Shown: in pieces, positions 25,907 through 35,332 of the stretch
Layout of the letters: each line of letters opens with the position of its first letter
Position numbering within the stretch: the first letter of the stretch is position 1
Assembly (NCBI GenBank): GCA_017548275.1
Contig: JAFZAH010000017.1
Span: forward strand, 1-63,631
Origin: Prevotella sp.
Lineage (GTDB): Bacteria; Bacteroidota; Bacteroidia; Bacteroidales; Bacteroidaceae
Direction of reading: 5' to 3'
DNA length: 63,631 bases
Notes under the pieces: generated by a model
What the model saw: only the letters and a program-made list of their open reading frames with translations
Told to the model about the DNA's origin: nothing
Database searches by the model: none
Position numbers and translations under genes: made by a program

Positions 25907-26878
25907 ATGTTCAATGTTCAACGTTCAATGTTCAACGTAATCAAGGATTGGGCGCTCCCCGTCGCCATGCTGTTCGGTGCTGTGGCGTATCTGGTCTTCG
26001 CTTTTGTGCCTGTGCTCGATGCACCGGGCGATGCGATGGCTCCTTTTTTCGATGCCATCTTGCCGCTCTTTATGTTTCTCATCCTTTTTGTCACCTTCTG
26101 TAAGGTCGATTTCCATCGCCTCCTGCCTGTGGCGTGGCATTGGTGGGTGGCGGCCTTTCAAGTGTTGTTCATCTTTGCCATCGTCGGCGCCATCATCGCT
26201 TTCGATATCATAGGCGACAATCTCATCCTTTTGGAGGCCATCCTCACCTGCATCATCGGACCTACAGCGGCTGCGGCAGCCGTGGTGACCACCAAACTGG
26301 GGGGCAATCTCGAGGAGATGACCACTTACACCTTCATCACTAATTTCATCACGGCGGCACTGGTGCCCGTCTGCTTTCCCCTCATCGACAAAAGCATACA
26401 TTTGGGTTTTTGGCCATCGTTCTGGATGATTTTGTATAAGGTCTGTATGGTGTTGGTCTTGCCCATGGGGTTGGCGTATGTGGTCAAACACCATCTCCAT
26501 CGTTTCCACCGGTGGGTTATCAGCATCAAGGACCTCTCGTTTTATATGTGGGCAGTGTCGCTGACAATTGTCACGGGCACCACCGTGAAGAATATCGTCC
26601 ATGCCGACACCTCTGCCGCGTTCATTCTGCTCATTGCCTTCCTAGCCATGATTCTTTGCATTATCCAGTTTGCTGTGGGTCGCTACGTGGGGCATTTCTT
26701 CGGGCGCACGGTCGAGGCGGGACAGGCCTTAGGGCAGAAGAACACCGCCTTCGCTATTTGGATAGCCTACACCTATCTCAACCCGCTTTCATCCGTCGGT
26801 CCCGGCTGTTATATCCTCTGGCAAAACTGTGTCAACAGCGTCGAGTTGTGGCAGAAACGGAAAGAGAAAATGAAATAA
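25907..26878 (+). CDS. BASS-type (bile acid:sodium symporter-like) transporter
   Basis: This is a 323-residue integral membrane protein with about ten hydrophobic segments. GPTAAAAAVVTTKLGG (about 118-133) and GQKNTAFAIWIAYTYLNPLSSVGPG (about 275-299) match the crossover regions of the BASS/NhaP-like fold. The substrate is unknown. The first residues (MFNVQRSMFNV) are translated from the repeat word that fills the upstream gap, so the original start has probably been replaced; the second ATG at 25928 is also possible. A truncated paralogue of its 3' end lies at 32077-32226, beyond the two secreted-protein genes. Confidence 0.75.
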   Translation: MFNVQRSMFNVIKDWALPVAMLFGAVAYLVFAFVPVLDAPGDAMAPFFDAILPLFMFLILFVTFCKVDFHRLLPVAWHWWVAAFQVLFIFAIVGAIIAFDIIGDNLILLEAILTCIIGPTAAAAAVVTTKLGGNLEEMTTYTFITNFITAALVPVCFPLIDKSIHLGFWPSFWMILYKVCMVLVLPMGLAYVVKHHLHRFHRWVISIKDLSFYMWAVSLTIVTGTTVKNIVHADTSAAFILLIAFLAMILCIIQFAVGRYVGHFFGRTVEAGQALGQKNTAFAIWIAYTYLNPLSSVGPGCYILWQNCVNSVELWQKRKEKMK

Positions 26879-26946
26879 GGATAATGTTCGCTTATGTAAG
26901 GATAAGATAAGAGGACTAATCTTGGAATCTAATCGTCACAATCTTA

Positions 26947-28560
26947 TTATTCTACCACCTTATGCCCGTTTTTTATATACACCCCTCGTTGTGTTGGCTT
27001 GCGGTCAAGTAGTTTTCCGTCCAACGTATAATAAGAATCCGTTTTTTTATCCTCCTTATAAATTATCTCAATACCTGTCGGATCGGCTCCTTCATATTCC
27101 TTTGCATCTCCCCCGTTATTGTCACACACCACCCAGCCTCTATTTTGAGCCTTGGCCACATGTGTTTTTGTACAGACATTGCCTTCTTTCTCATCTTTAG
27201 TATCAACCACATATATACAAGGTCCCCAACCGCATTTCCACAAACTATTGATAAGAGCATCCATAGAAGAGCCTTTAATTTGATTACTATAACAGGACAA
27301 CATGGCCAAAAAACCGTCTGATAAACCATTAAGTGAGGTCAATTTATTGTTAAAGCAGGTCAATATTCTTAAATGCCAACAACTTGAAACATTAAGTGAT
27401 GTCAATAAATTGTTGGAACAATATAGGTAATCCAAATTTCTATTTCTTGAAATGTCAAGCATTGTCAGTTGATTGGTAGAGCAATCCAAAAGACTCAAAT
27501 AAACGCTATTAGATACATCAAGTGAGGTCAGGCGATTGTTTGAACAATTCAAACTCGTAATATTTATATTCTTCGATGTGTTAAAAGTGTTTAGTTGATT
27601 GTTAGAACAATTCAAATCTAACAATATAGGATTCTCTGAGAGATTTAGCGAGGACAATTGATTATTATCGCAATACAATCGCGTCAATTCTTTAAAATAC
27701 CCTATGCCTGCGAGATTAGCAATTGATTGATTAGAGATGTTCAATATACCTGTCGCAGCAATCTTTTCTGCTGTTATTATACCATTTCCATCATTGCTGA
27801 CATCGTATTTTTTTGCCAAGACTTTGCGGAAATTCGTGTCAGGAAAATTATCAACAGTGAGAAGAACGTTTGGTGTACGTGGAACTAAAGCAACAGCGCG
27901 AACAGGATAGCCTCTCCAACGCTCATAACAACATGTCATCAACCCTCCATTATCTGTAAAATTAAACTTAATAGCATAAGGTGGACGAGAACTATTCTTA
28001 TCGTAAAAATCCAAAGTCCGGGTCCAATAACTACGACCTTCTTGAAAAGCACATTCGTATGTAACAGCCCCGGCATCTGGTATAAATATAGAATTCCCGT
28101 TTTTCCCCCTTAAGATAAATCCGTCCACTCCATTGAGAGTTGCTTTTTGATGAGTAGTACCATTAACAAGATAATTGACTTGGTCAATGCTTGGCATGTG
28201 CCAATCTGGCCACCAGTTCATATAAGCGGCATCGTTCTCAAGTTCAAGTTCAAGTCTATTGTCAACCGCACCATAATTGGCATCGAAATTGTATTTTGTC
28301 AGATTGTTTTGTGAACCTTCACACCATTTATATGTATTCCAATAATAAAAATCCTTAGGGCTTGTTTCTCCCCATGCAAAATAATCGCCATAATCTTCAG
28401 GGACCGTGGCGCCTACATTGCAACATGCCCATAAAGTTCCGTCGTCCAAACCAAGATCTATCATGTGAGGGTGATTGTTGTCTGGACAGGAAGTAAAACT
28501 CTGCGCCTGCGCGATGAAAGAAAATGATATCAAGAATGCAATAAAGTAAACTCGCTTCAT
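26947..28560 (-). CDS. Secreted leucine-rich-repeat protein with T9SS-like tail
   Basis: The likely start is the ATG at 28560 (MKRVYFIAFLISFSFIAQAQ, signal peptide), giving 537 residues. The N-terminal part (about 30-230) matches the fibrobacter-type 'DLGLDDGTLWACCNVGA...YFAWGETSP' module seen in Bacteroidetes surface proteins. A block of about 21-residue leucine-rich repeats (LxxLxCSxNxLxxLxxS, about 270-425) follows. The tail (YYTLDGKLLDRKPTQRGVYI, then KNGHKVVE) resembles Por/type IX secretion C-terminal signals of Prevotella. It is probably exported and surface-anchored, with a binding or adhesion role. It lies 70-95 nt after the larger secreted protein gene on the same strand. Confidence 0.82.
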   Translation of the reverse strand: MKRVYFIAFLISFSFIAQAQSFTSCPDNNHPHMIDLGLDDGTLWACCNVGATVPEDYGDYFAWGETSPKDFYYWNTYKWCEGSQNNLTKYNFDANYGAVDNRLELELENDAAYMNWWPDWHMPSIDQVNYLVNGTTHQKATLNGVDGFILRGKNGNSIFIPDAGAVTYECAFQEGRSYWTRTLDFYDKNSSRPPYAIKFNFTDNGGLMTCCYERWRGYPVRAVALVPRTPNVLLTVDNFPDTNFRKVLAKKYDVSNDGNGIITAEKIAATGILNISNQSIANLAGIGYFKELTRLYCDNNQLSSLNLSENPILLDLNCSNNQLNTFNTSKNINITSLNCSNNRLTSLDVSNSVYLSLLDCSTNQLTMLDISRNRNLDYLYCSNNLLTSLNVSSCWHLRILTCFNNKLTSLNGLSDGFLAMLSCYSNQIKGSSMDALINSLWKCGWGPCIYVVDTKDEKEGNVCTKTHVAKAQNRGWVVCDNNGGDAKEYEGADPTGIEIIYKEDKKTDSYYTLDGKLLDRKPTQRGVYIKNGHKVVE

Positions 28561-28654
28561 AAGGCTTATTATATACTTGTTCATTACTTTAGTTGGTTTT
28601 AGATGTTGATGAATTGTTGATTGTTTCTTCTTGGGTCTAAAGATACTAATTTGC

Positions 28655-31519
28655 TTACTTCACCACGATTTTACGTCCCTCGATAATATATATTCCCTTT
28701 GGTAAACTACCGATGGGTGTATCTGTTGAAGGAGCCACTTGATACCCGTTAATGCTAAAGACAGCAGATGAACGGGGTTTCTCTGTATGGATTTCTCTTA
28801 TGGCTGACGGGTCGAAGTTGTTGATGCCCGTCTTGGCCGCATTGACAATCTTTCCTGTTTTCCTATCAAACAGTATTGCCACGAGAGAGAGTTTTGATTT
28901 GTCTTGAATCAGTACGTTGGAAGATATGTCGCATAGATAGACATTCTTTTGCGGCTCATATAAATGTAAGGTTTCAAAACAATCATCCACACCGTTGTTG
29001 ATACCCCATGCATCTACAGCCACATGGTTGTATTCTATGTCTGTTATCATATATGGAAGGGCCGTCATTGACTGCAGATTTGGGTCATCGATACTTTGTC
29101 CTGCATAAAAATTTTTTTGCGTCCAATTGCTTTCCGTCCCTGTCATGCCATCTTCCAATAAAACATAACCTATGCCATATTGTGTAACATCTGTCTCTAA
29201 TACGAAAATGGTCTCCGTCTCGGTTTTGATAGCGGTCTGATTTTCGTCTGCCCATGCCGCTGAAACAGAAATGCCTGCGGGCGCATTGATATCCAGTTCG
29301 CTGGCAATATCATCCTTTATTCCATATTCGGTTTCAGAACTCCCGTAATAGGGGTCTATGAAACTACCACGGTTGACTTTCGCTTTCGGGAATTGTGACG
29401 AGCCTATAGTATAAGATTCTGCCACCATTGGATCTCCATCATGAACGGCTATGGTGATGACACGGTCGCCAAACTCTTGGTTCAAAAGGTCGAGCGCGAC
29501 AATGCCACGGGGACACCAACCACACCAAGTTCCTGTAAACTCCTCTATGACAGCCCGCTTTTCCAAAGACTGACTAATCGTGACGAGGACACCTTTGGCT
29601 GTTTTCCGGTCAGATGTGTTTTCATGACCGTTTACCTTTGTCACCGTAACCAGGACTTCCACACTTCCTGCCGTCTCTGTTGCTGGGAAAGACACGGGTA
29701 CAGACACATTCCTGCCAGTTTCAGTATAAGGCTCATCGCATATAACTGTCTGTTCAGGCAGGACGTTTCCATCAATTGTCAATACATAGGATACCTCCCT
29801 GACAGGTTCCTCTCCGTCGTTTTTCATGCTGACATCCATAGTTTTAGTAGTTCCTTTTTCAACAATAATGGTTCCGAAATCCCACGGGCTGACTCTATTG
29901 TTGAAATCACCTTCCACAGGTTGGATCTCAAAATGTAAGACATATGATCCATTACCATGTTTCAGCATAGAACCCCTCCCCCATTTATTCCACTCATTTG
30001 GGTCGAAATACACATCGTCTGGCGAGACAAAAGCACATTGGAGAAGTGTCAGTGATGCCATACGGAAAATTGATGTCCCTTTGAAAGTGGAGTTTCTCAC
30101 TATTATATTGTCCATTGGCCACATATTGTTACCAATGGATACATCCCCTTCGCACGTCAACGTTGTATTGTCAATTATTATATCACAATCGTATGAATAA
30201 ATGTCTATCCAATCCGACTTTGTTGTCAGGGAGCCGTCACCTGTTAATGTAAGCGTACCAACATACATCGCAATTATTGTAGATCTTTTGGTTGAGATTC
30301 TGTTCTCTCCTTTCAAGTTAACAACACAATTGTTATACGACGATTCAAGGAAACCGCTTATTTGTTCTGATTCATCATTGATATAAAGATTATCAAATGT
30401 CATTGAGGTTCCGTCATCAGAAACAGTAAGACTTCCCGACTGTATATCTCTCAAGTCTTCAGACGTATAGGTATGCCCGCACACTAAAGATTCGCCTTTG
30501 TATGTGATTTTACTGGGTTCACCGCTTACTGATGTGATAAGGATACCATGGGCTGTTTTTCTGTCAGATGCGTTTTCATGACCGTTCACCTTTGTCACTG
30601 TTATCGTTGCCTCTTCTTTTCCTACCCACTCGGATGCAGGGAATGACACGGGCACAGAAAAAAACTTACCAGCTTCATAGAATCCGTCTAAAGCGTAAGT
30701 CTGTTCAGGTAAGGAATATCCATCAATTGTCAGCACATACGAAATTTCCCCGACAGGCTGCTCACCGGCGTTGGTCATCGTGACATCCACATTTTTAGTC
30801 GTTCCCACGGAAACAATAACATTACCGAAATCTTTAGGGTTAACGTTATAATCTCCTGACACGGGTTGTATTTCAAAATAACTAACACCATTTCCATCAG
30901 CATCTTTTAACTGGTTTCCATTCAATTCATTCTGATCAAAGAACACTACAGAAGAAGAGACAAAAGCACACCGGATTAACTGTAATGATGCCATACGGAA
31001 TATTTCCTTGCCTTTGAATGTGGAGTTTTTCACTATGACATTCCCATTTGGGTTGGTATTGCTACCTATAGATGTAGGGCCTTCACATATCAGTGTAGTG
31101 TTGTCAATCACAATATCCCAATCAAAACACGACCAAAAATCAAACCACATGGACTTAGTTGTCAGAGAACCGTCACCTGTCAATGTGAATGCGCCATTCA
31201 AATCCATTACATAATATCCACTAGTAATAATTCTGTTATCTCCTTTCAGAATAACTGTAATGTTTTCCGGTAAACCAAATACACCTGAAGATGAATTGAT
31301 ATTTAGGTTTTCAAAAGTCATTGTTTTTCCGTCGTCAGAAACAGTAAGACTACCCGACTGTATTTCGCTCAAGTCTTCAGACGTGTAGATATGCCCGCAT
31401 ACTAAAGATTCGCCTTTGTATTTGATTTTACTGGGTTCACCACTTTCTGCCAATGCTGATGATGGCAAGAGGGAAAATAGAAACAAGGCAAGATAATAAA
31501 ATGTTTTAAATGCTTTCAT
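28655..31519 (-). CDS. Large secreted protein: duplicated N-terminal module plus Omp28-like domain
   Basis: This is a 954-residue exported protein (signal peptide MKAFKTFYYLALFLFSLLPSSALA). Two homologous modules of about 300 residues each (about 27-330 and 332-640) begin SKIKYKGESLVCGHIYTSEDL and SKITYKGESLVCGHTYTSEDL; each holds a beta-helix-like part and a CARDB/Ig-like part. The last third (about 645-905) is Omp28-like, with a thioredoxin-type GTWCGWCPRG site. The tail (LPKGIYIIEGRKIVVK) resembles a T9SS sorting signal. The function is unknown; the CxxC site suggests a redox or structural role. A 340-nt leader precedes it. Confidence 0.8.
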   Translation of the reverse strand: MKAFKTFYYLALFLFSLLPSSALAESGEPSKIKYKGESLVCGHIYTSEDLSEIQSGSLTVSDDGKTMTFENLNINSSSGVFGLPENITVILKGDNRIITSGYYVMDLNGAFTLTGDGSLTTKSMWFDFWSCFDWDIVIDNTTLICEGPTSIGSNTNPNGNVIVKNSTFKGKEIFRMASLQLIRCAFVSSSVVFFDQNELNGNQLKDADGNGVSYFEIQPVSGDYNVNPKDFGNVIVSVGTTKNVDVTMTNAGEQPVGEISYVLTIDGYSLPEQTYALDGFYEAGKFFSVPVSFPASEWVGKEEATITVTKVNGHENASDRKTAHGILITSVSGEPSKITYKGESLVCGHTYTSEDLRDIQSGSLTVSDDGTSMTFDNLYINDESEQISGFLESSYNNCVVNLKGENRISTKRSTIIAMYVGTLTLTGDGSLTTKSDWIDIYSYDCDIIIDNTTLTCEGDVSIGNNMWPMDNIIVRNSTFKGTSIFRMASLTLLQCAFVSPDDVYFDPNEWNKWGRGSMLKHGNGSYVLHFEIQPVEGDFNNRVSPWDFGTIIVEKGTTKTMDVSMKNDGEEPVREVSYVLTIDGNVLPEQTVICDEPYTETGRNVSVPVSFPATETAGSVEVLVTVTKVNGHENTSDRKTAKGVLVTISQSLEKRAVIEEFTGTWCGWCPRGIVALDLLNQEFGDRVITIAVHDGDPMVAESYTIGSSQFPKAKVNRGSFIDPYYGSSETEYGIKDDIASELDINAPAGISVSAAWADENQTAIKTETETIFVLETDVTQYGIGYVLLEDGMTGTESNWTQKNFYAGQSIDDPNLQSMTALPYMITDIEYNHVAVDAWGINNGVDDCFETLHLYEPQKNVYLCDISSNVLIQDKSKLSLVAILFDRKTGKIVNAAKTGINNFDPSAIREIHTEKPRSSAVFSINGYQVAPSTDTPIGSLPKGIYIIEGRKIVVK

Positions 31520-31621
31520 AGGTCAATAGTTAGTTTGTAATCAAGTTACCATACGAATCGTATAGTGACCTAACGTTATATTGTTCAGTCCCCTAAAACA
31601 GGTCGGGGAATAGACAGAAAA

Positions 31622-31657
31622 AGAAAACGTGGACTGAATACTTCGTCTACGCTTTCT
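31622..31657 (-). promoter_or_regulatory. Leader hairpin of the 954-residue protein gene
   Basis: AGAAAACGTGGAC (31622-31634) can pair with GTCTACGCTTTCT (31645-31657) across a 10-nt loop with two non-Watson-Crick positions. In the minus-strand transcript a U-rich stretch follows. It could act as an attenuator. Confidence 0.3.
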
Positions 31658-31868
31658 GTGGTATCTGCAAACATCTATGCAACATATACGAGTAAAAGCC
31701 CTCGCCTTGCGACGTGAGCATTAACTTTTACTCTTGGTGCTTCTTTAAAATTGCAGATTTTCAGAAAGCAAGAATAATAAGCTAACGCTTCAATTTCCTA
31801 TGTGTCTGATGTGTGGTATTATGTCATACGCGATTTAGGATTTAGATGTTCAACATGATTGACGTTTG

Positions 31869-31876
31869 CAAATATA
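31869..31876 (-). promoter_or_regulatory. -7 box of the secreted-protein operon
   Basis: TATATTTG on the minus strand fits TAnnTTTG and would give a leader of about 340 nt before the start codon at 31519. The rest of 31520-32076 shows no gene. Confidence 0.5.
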
Positions 31877-32076
31877 GGGCGAAAAAGTTAATAATGCAAC
31901 TTTTTTACGATAAAAAGGTCATTTTATATTTGGGATTCATAAATCTCTGACTAAAAAAACAGCGAAAAGGAAGATTATAATATTTCGCTGATTTTTGAGG
32001 AAATTAAATACCAGTAATAAAGCAAGCCCCATCATCACCCTATTGCTTATATAAACTCGCTATCGCTCGTGCGGGC

Positions 32077-32226
32077 GGGCACGGGGACACCGCCTTCGTC
32101 ATCTGGATAGCCTACACCTATTTCAACCCGCTTTCATCTGTCGGCCCCGGCTGCTATATCCTCTGGCAAAACTGTGTCAACAGCGTCGAATTGTGGCAGA
32201 AACGAAAAGAGAATTTGGTGCAGTGA
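32077..32226 (+). pseudogene. 3' remnant of a second BASS-type transporter gene
   Basis: In frame this encodes GHGDTAFVIWIAYTYFNPLS and onward to a stop at 32224-32226, matching the C-terminal 45 or so residues of the transporter at 25907-26878. Most differences between the copies are at third codon positions, so the second copy evolved as a working gene before its 5' part was lost. No start codon or upstream homologous sequence remains. Confidence 0.85.
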
Positions 32227-32305
32227 CTCTCATAAAAAAAGAAAAAAGAGTGTTATCTTATTGTAAAATAACACCCGAAAAACACCATTATCGAGAGATA
32301 ATACC

Positions 32306-32313
32306 TAATTTTG
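32306..32313 (+). promoter_or_regulatory. -7 box of the SGNH hydrolase gene
   Basis: TAATTTTG fits TAnnTTTG and predicts a start near 32320. This places the first usable codon at the ATG at 32357 rather than at the TTG at 32324. Confidence 0.5.
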
Positions 32314-32356
32314 CACCCGAAATTTGAATTGCAGCGAAATAACAAAACTCGACAGG

Positions 32357-33241
32357 ATGACAAAAACGATCATAACGATTGTCACTTTTTGCCTCGCCAT
32401 GACGGTGCAGGCACAACTTTCGCAGACTGATACGAAGGAGTTCCAAGATGAGATCGACAGCATCATCAGCGCGTTGGTTGATGGTGACGAGTCTGGACCC
32501 GTCGTGCGTCATACTCAGCAGGATGAGGAGAGCGATGACTATGGCTATGATGTGGATTATGATAATGCTTTCCGTGCCAGCGGGGCATTGGAGATGCCGG
32601 AACCGGCAGAAACGAAATCGATGGTGAAGGTTGATGAGCGCCCGCAACGCATCCTTCTTTTCGGCGACTCCATGCTCGACGGGGTGGGGCGGCGCTTTCA
32701 GGATTATGCCGACCAAAACGGACATACACTCTTCACTTCTATCTGGTATGGTTCGACCACTCACCAGTGGGCAAGAACAACCGAACTCGACCGTTTGATG
32801 GACAAAGTGAAACCTACCTTTGTTATCATCAGTCTGGGTACCAATGACTTAGGGTATCACGATTTGCAGGCGCGCAGCGAGAGCGTCAAAGAGATTCTCC
32901 GCGTCGTGGGCGATATTCCTTATGTGTGGATAGGTCCCGCCAAACTGCCGAAACTCAACAAGGATTTCGGCGTGGTCGATATGCTCCGCAACACCATCGG
33001 CGAGTCGCGTTTCTACGATAGTTATTACGAGCGCTTGGCACGCCTCTCCGACAATATTCATCCCACCTTCCCTGCCAGTGCCGTGTGGGTGGATAAAGTG
33101 GTCGATTGGATGAATCGCCCTGATGCGCCTCACATTATCAAGATGAGCCGCCCTGAACAAAAATCGAAGTTCCGTAATTACGAAACCCACAAACCCAGTT
33201 ACAAGGGAAGGTCAAAAAACGGTCTCGCATTGATACGATAA
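32357..33241 (+). CDS. Secreted SGNH/GDSL-family hydrolase
   Basis: The likely start is 32357 (MTKTIITIVTFCLAMTVQAQ, signal peptide), giving 294 residues. SGNH blocks are seen: LLFGDSMLDGVG (block I, Ser, about 100-111), SLGTNDLG (block III, about 161-168) and SDNIHPT (block V, Asp-x-x-His, about 235-241). Such proteins are esterases or lipases, or O-acetyl transfer enzymes acting on polysaccharide or peptidoglycan; the DHHW/AlgX-like DUF459 group is the nearest guess. The N-terminal 70 residues are acidic and probably unstructured. It converges with the OPT gene across a shared terminator. Confidence 0.85.
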   Translation: MTKTIITIVTFCLAMTVQAQLSQTDTKEFQDEIDSIISALVDGDESGPVVRHTQQDEESDDYGYDVDYDNAFRASGALEMPEPAETKSMVKVDERPQRILLFGDSMLDGVGRRFQDYADQNGHTLFTSIWYGSTTHQWARTTELDRLMDKVKPTFVIISLGTNDLGYHDLQARSESVKEILRVVGDIPYVWIGPAKLPKLNKDFGVVDMLRNTIGESRFYDSYYERLARLSDNIHPTFPASAVWVDKVVDWMNRPDAPHIIKMSRPEQKSKFRNYETHKPSYKGRSKNGLALIR

Positions 33242-33282
33242 TCATTCCTCAGGCTTTTCCAAGTCTTACGGATATAATCATC

Positions 33283-33314
33283 ACCCCTCCAAATGTCATC
33301 GCATTTGGAGGGGT
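33283..33314. terminator. Bidirectional terminator between SGNH and OPT genes
   Basis: ACCCCTCCAAATG (33283-33295) pairs perfectly with CATTTGGAGGGGT (33302-33314) around a 6-nt loop, between two convergent genes. Confidence 0.8.
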
Positions 33315-33340
33315 AATGATATGTTAGGATTCAAGTTGCT

Positions 33341-35332
33341 TTATGCCTTTTTCTTTGTCCGTGTGGCCCAGATGAAGTAGGCTATCAGGCAAGCGTAGGC
33401 AATAAGACTGCAAGCCTCTGACATCGGGTCAGCGAGCCATTGCTTGCTCACGAAGTCGAAACCGCCGAACTTGAGCAATGCGCTCACCACGCCCATCAAC
33501 GCACCGCCTGCGATGAAACCGCTGGCGATGAGCGTGCCCTTCTCGCCGCGTTCCTTGTTTATCTCTTCAGCTTTCGAACGAGTGGTCACAAACCAGTTGA
33601 CCGCACCGCCCACCAGCAACGGAATGTTCAGTTCCAACGGGATAAACATACCGAGCGCGAAAGGCAATGCCGGCACCTTGCACAAGGTCAGCAGGATAGC
33701 AATGCCTGCACCGATGCCGTAAAGCAGCCACGGAGCGCCCACACCGTTCATCAGCGGGTCGATGACGGCTGCCATGGCGTTGGCCTGAGGTGCGGCAATT
33801 TCACCGCCGGCGAAATCATAGGTGGCGTTGAGCAATATCATCACACCGCCTACAGTGGCTGCTGACACCAGTGTGCCGAGGAATTTGTATTTCTCCTGCA
33901 CCTTAGGTGTCGTACCCAACCAATAACCGATTTTCAGGTCGGTGATAAACGAACCCGCCACCGACAGTGCTGTACAGACCACACCGCCCATGATGAGGGC
34001 TGCCACCATGCCGGCGGTACCTTTCAGACCGACAGCCACCATCACGACCGAAGCCAGAATCAGTGTCATCAGTGTCATGCCCGATACGGGGTTGCTACCT
34101 ACAATGGCAATGGCATTGGCGGCCACGGTGGTGAAGAGGAAGGCGATGATGGTAACCAACAGGATACCCACTACGGCAAATAGCAGATTGCCGTCCATCA
34201 CGCCCAACCAGAAAAAGAGGAAGGTGACGAGGATGGTCACGATTGCACCGATGGCGATAATCTTAAACGACAGGTCGCGCTGTGTGCGTTTCACCTCTTC
34301 GATGCTACCGCCCTTGCCTTTCATCTCTTTCGATGCCAGCGAAACGGCCCCCTTGATGATGCCCCACGACTTGATGATGCCGATGATACCCGACATGGCG
34401 ATACCGCCGATACCGATACTCTTGCCATACGACTTGAAGATTGCCTCAGGACTCATGGACCCGATGGTGTCAGTGATATTGGGGTCCCACATGTTAAGCA
34501 CTTGGTCATGGAAGAACAGGCCCATCAGAGGAACAATCACCCACCATACTGCCAGTGAACCGAGGCAGATGATGAACGCATATTTCAAACCGATGATATA
34601 GCCCAGACCCAGCACCGCCGCGCCCGTGTTCACCTTGAACACCAATTTGGCTTTCTCTGCGATGGTCTCGCCAAAGCCGACCATGCGGGTCGTCACCGTT
34701 TCGTTCCACCATCCGAAGGTGGCCACGATGAAGTCATACAGACCGCCTATCAGACCGGCCATCAACAACGGCTTGGCTTGGTTGCCGCCCTTTGCGCCTG
34801 AGATAAGCACCTGGGTGGTGGCTGTAGCCTCCGGGAACGGGTATTTGCCGTGCATGTCCTTCACGAAATACTTTCTGAAGGGAATCAGGAACAGGATGCC
34901 GATGATACCGCCCAACAGCGACGAGAAGAACACCTTCTCGAATGAGGCGGTCATCTCGGGATATTTCGCCTGTAAGATGTAAATGGCGGGCAGCGTAAAG
35001 ATGGCACCTGCCACCACAGCGCCCGAACAGGCACCGATACTCTGGATTATCACGTTTTCACCCAACGGGTTATGCTGCTTGCGCAGTGTCGATACGCCCA
35101 CCGCGATGATGGCGATAGGTATGGCGGCCTCGAACACCTGACCCACCTTCAACCCCAAATAAGCGGCTGCGGCGGAAAACAGGATGGCCATCAATATGCC
35201 CCAGGTGATAGACCACCCGTTGGCCTCGGCATAAGTCTTGTCGGGCGACATTACCGGCTGGTATTCTTCACCCTCGTTCAACTCCCGGAATGCGTTCTCG
35301 GGCAGTTGCATCATGTCTTTTTCGTTCGTCAT
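33341..35332 (-). CDS. OPT family oligopeptide transporter
   Basis: The start at 35332 (MTNEKDMMQLPEN) gives 663 residues and a 4-nt ATGA overlap with the upstream gene, which supports this start over 35398. The protein has about 16 hydrophobic segments and the OPT features NGWSITWGILMAILFSAAAAYLGLKVGQ and GENVIIQSIGACSG near the N-terminus, and GSNPVSGMTLMTLI in the middle. Bacterial OPT proteins of this group import small peptides or metal-peptide complexes, driven by protons. The tail ends in RTKKKA on the cytoplasmic side. Coupling to the small metalloprotease-like gene suggests a linked role in peptide use. Confidence 0.93.
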   Translation of the reverse strand: MTNEKDMMQLPENAFRELNEGEEYQPVMSPDKTYAEANGWSITWGILMAILFSAAAAYLGLKVGQVFEAAIPIAIIAVGVSTLRKQHNPLGENVIIQSIGACSGAVVAGAIFTLPAIYILQAKYPEMTASFEKVFFSSLLGGIIGILFLIPFRKYFVKDMHGKYPFPEATATTQVLISGAKGGNQAKPLLMAGLIGGLYDFIVATFGWWNETVTTRMVGFGETIAEKAKLVFKVNTGAAVLGLGYIIGLKYAFIICLGSLAVWWVIVPLMGLFFHDQVLNMWDPNITDTIGSMSPEAIFKSYGKSIGIGGIAMSGIIGIIKSWGIIKGAVSLASKEMKGKGGSIEEVKRTQRDLSFKIIAIGAIVTILVTFLFFWLGVMDGNLLFAVVGILLVTIIAFLFTTVAANAIAIVGSNPVSGMTLMTLILASVVMVAVGLKGTAGMVAALIMGGVVCTALSVAGSFITDLKIGYWLGTTPKVQEKYKFLGTLVSAATVGGVMILLNATYDFAGGEIAAPQANAMAAVIDPLMNGVGAPWLLYGIGAGIAILLTLCKVPALPFALGMFIPLELNIPLLVGGAVNWFVTTRSKAEEINKERGEKGTLIASGFIAGGALMGVVSALLKFGGFDFVSKQWLADPMSEACSLIAYACLIAYFIWATRTKKKA

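Noticed and set aside
32242-32273. GTGTTAT...ATAACAC hairpin as a terminator
   Set aside because: The T-rich side lies on the minus strand, where no gene ends; it may be chance or a remnant.
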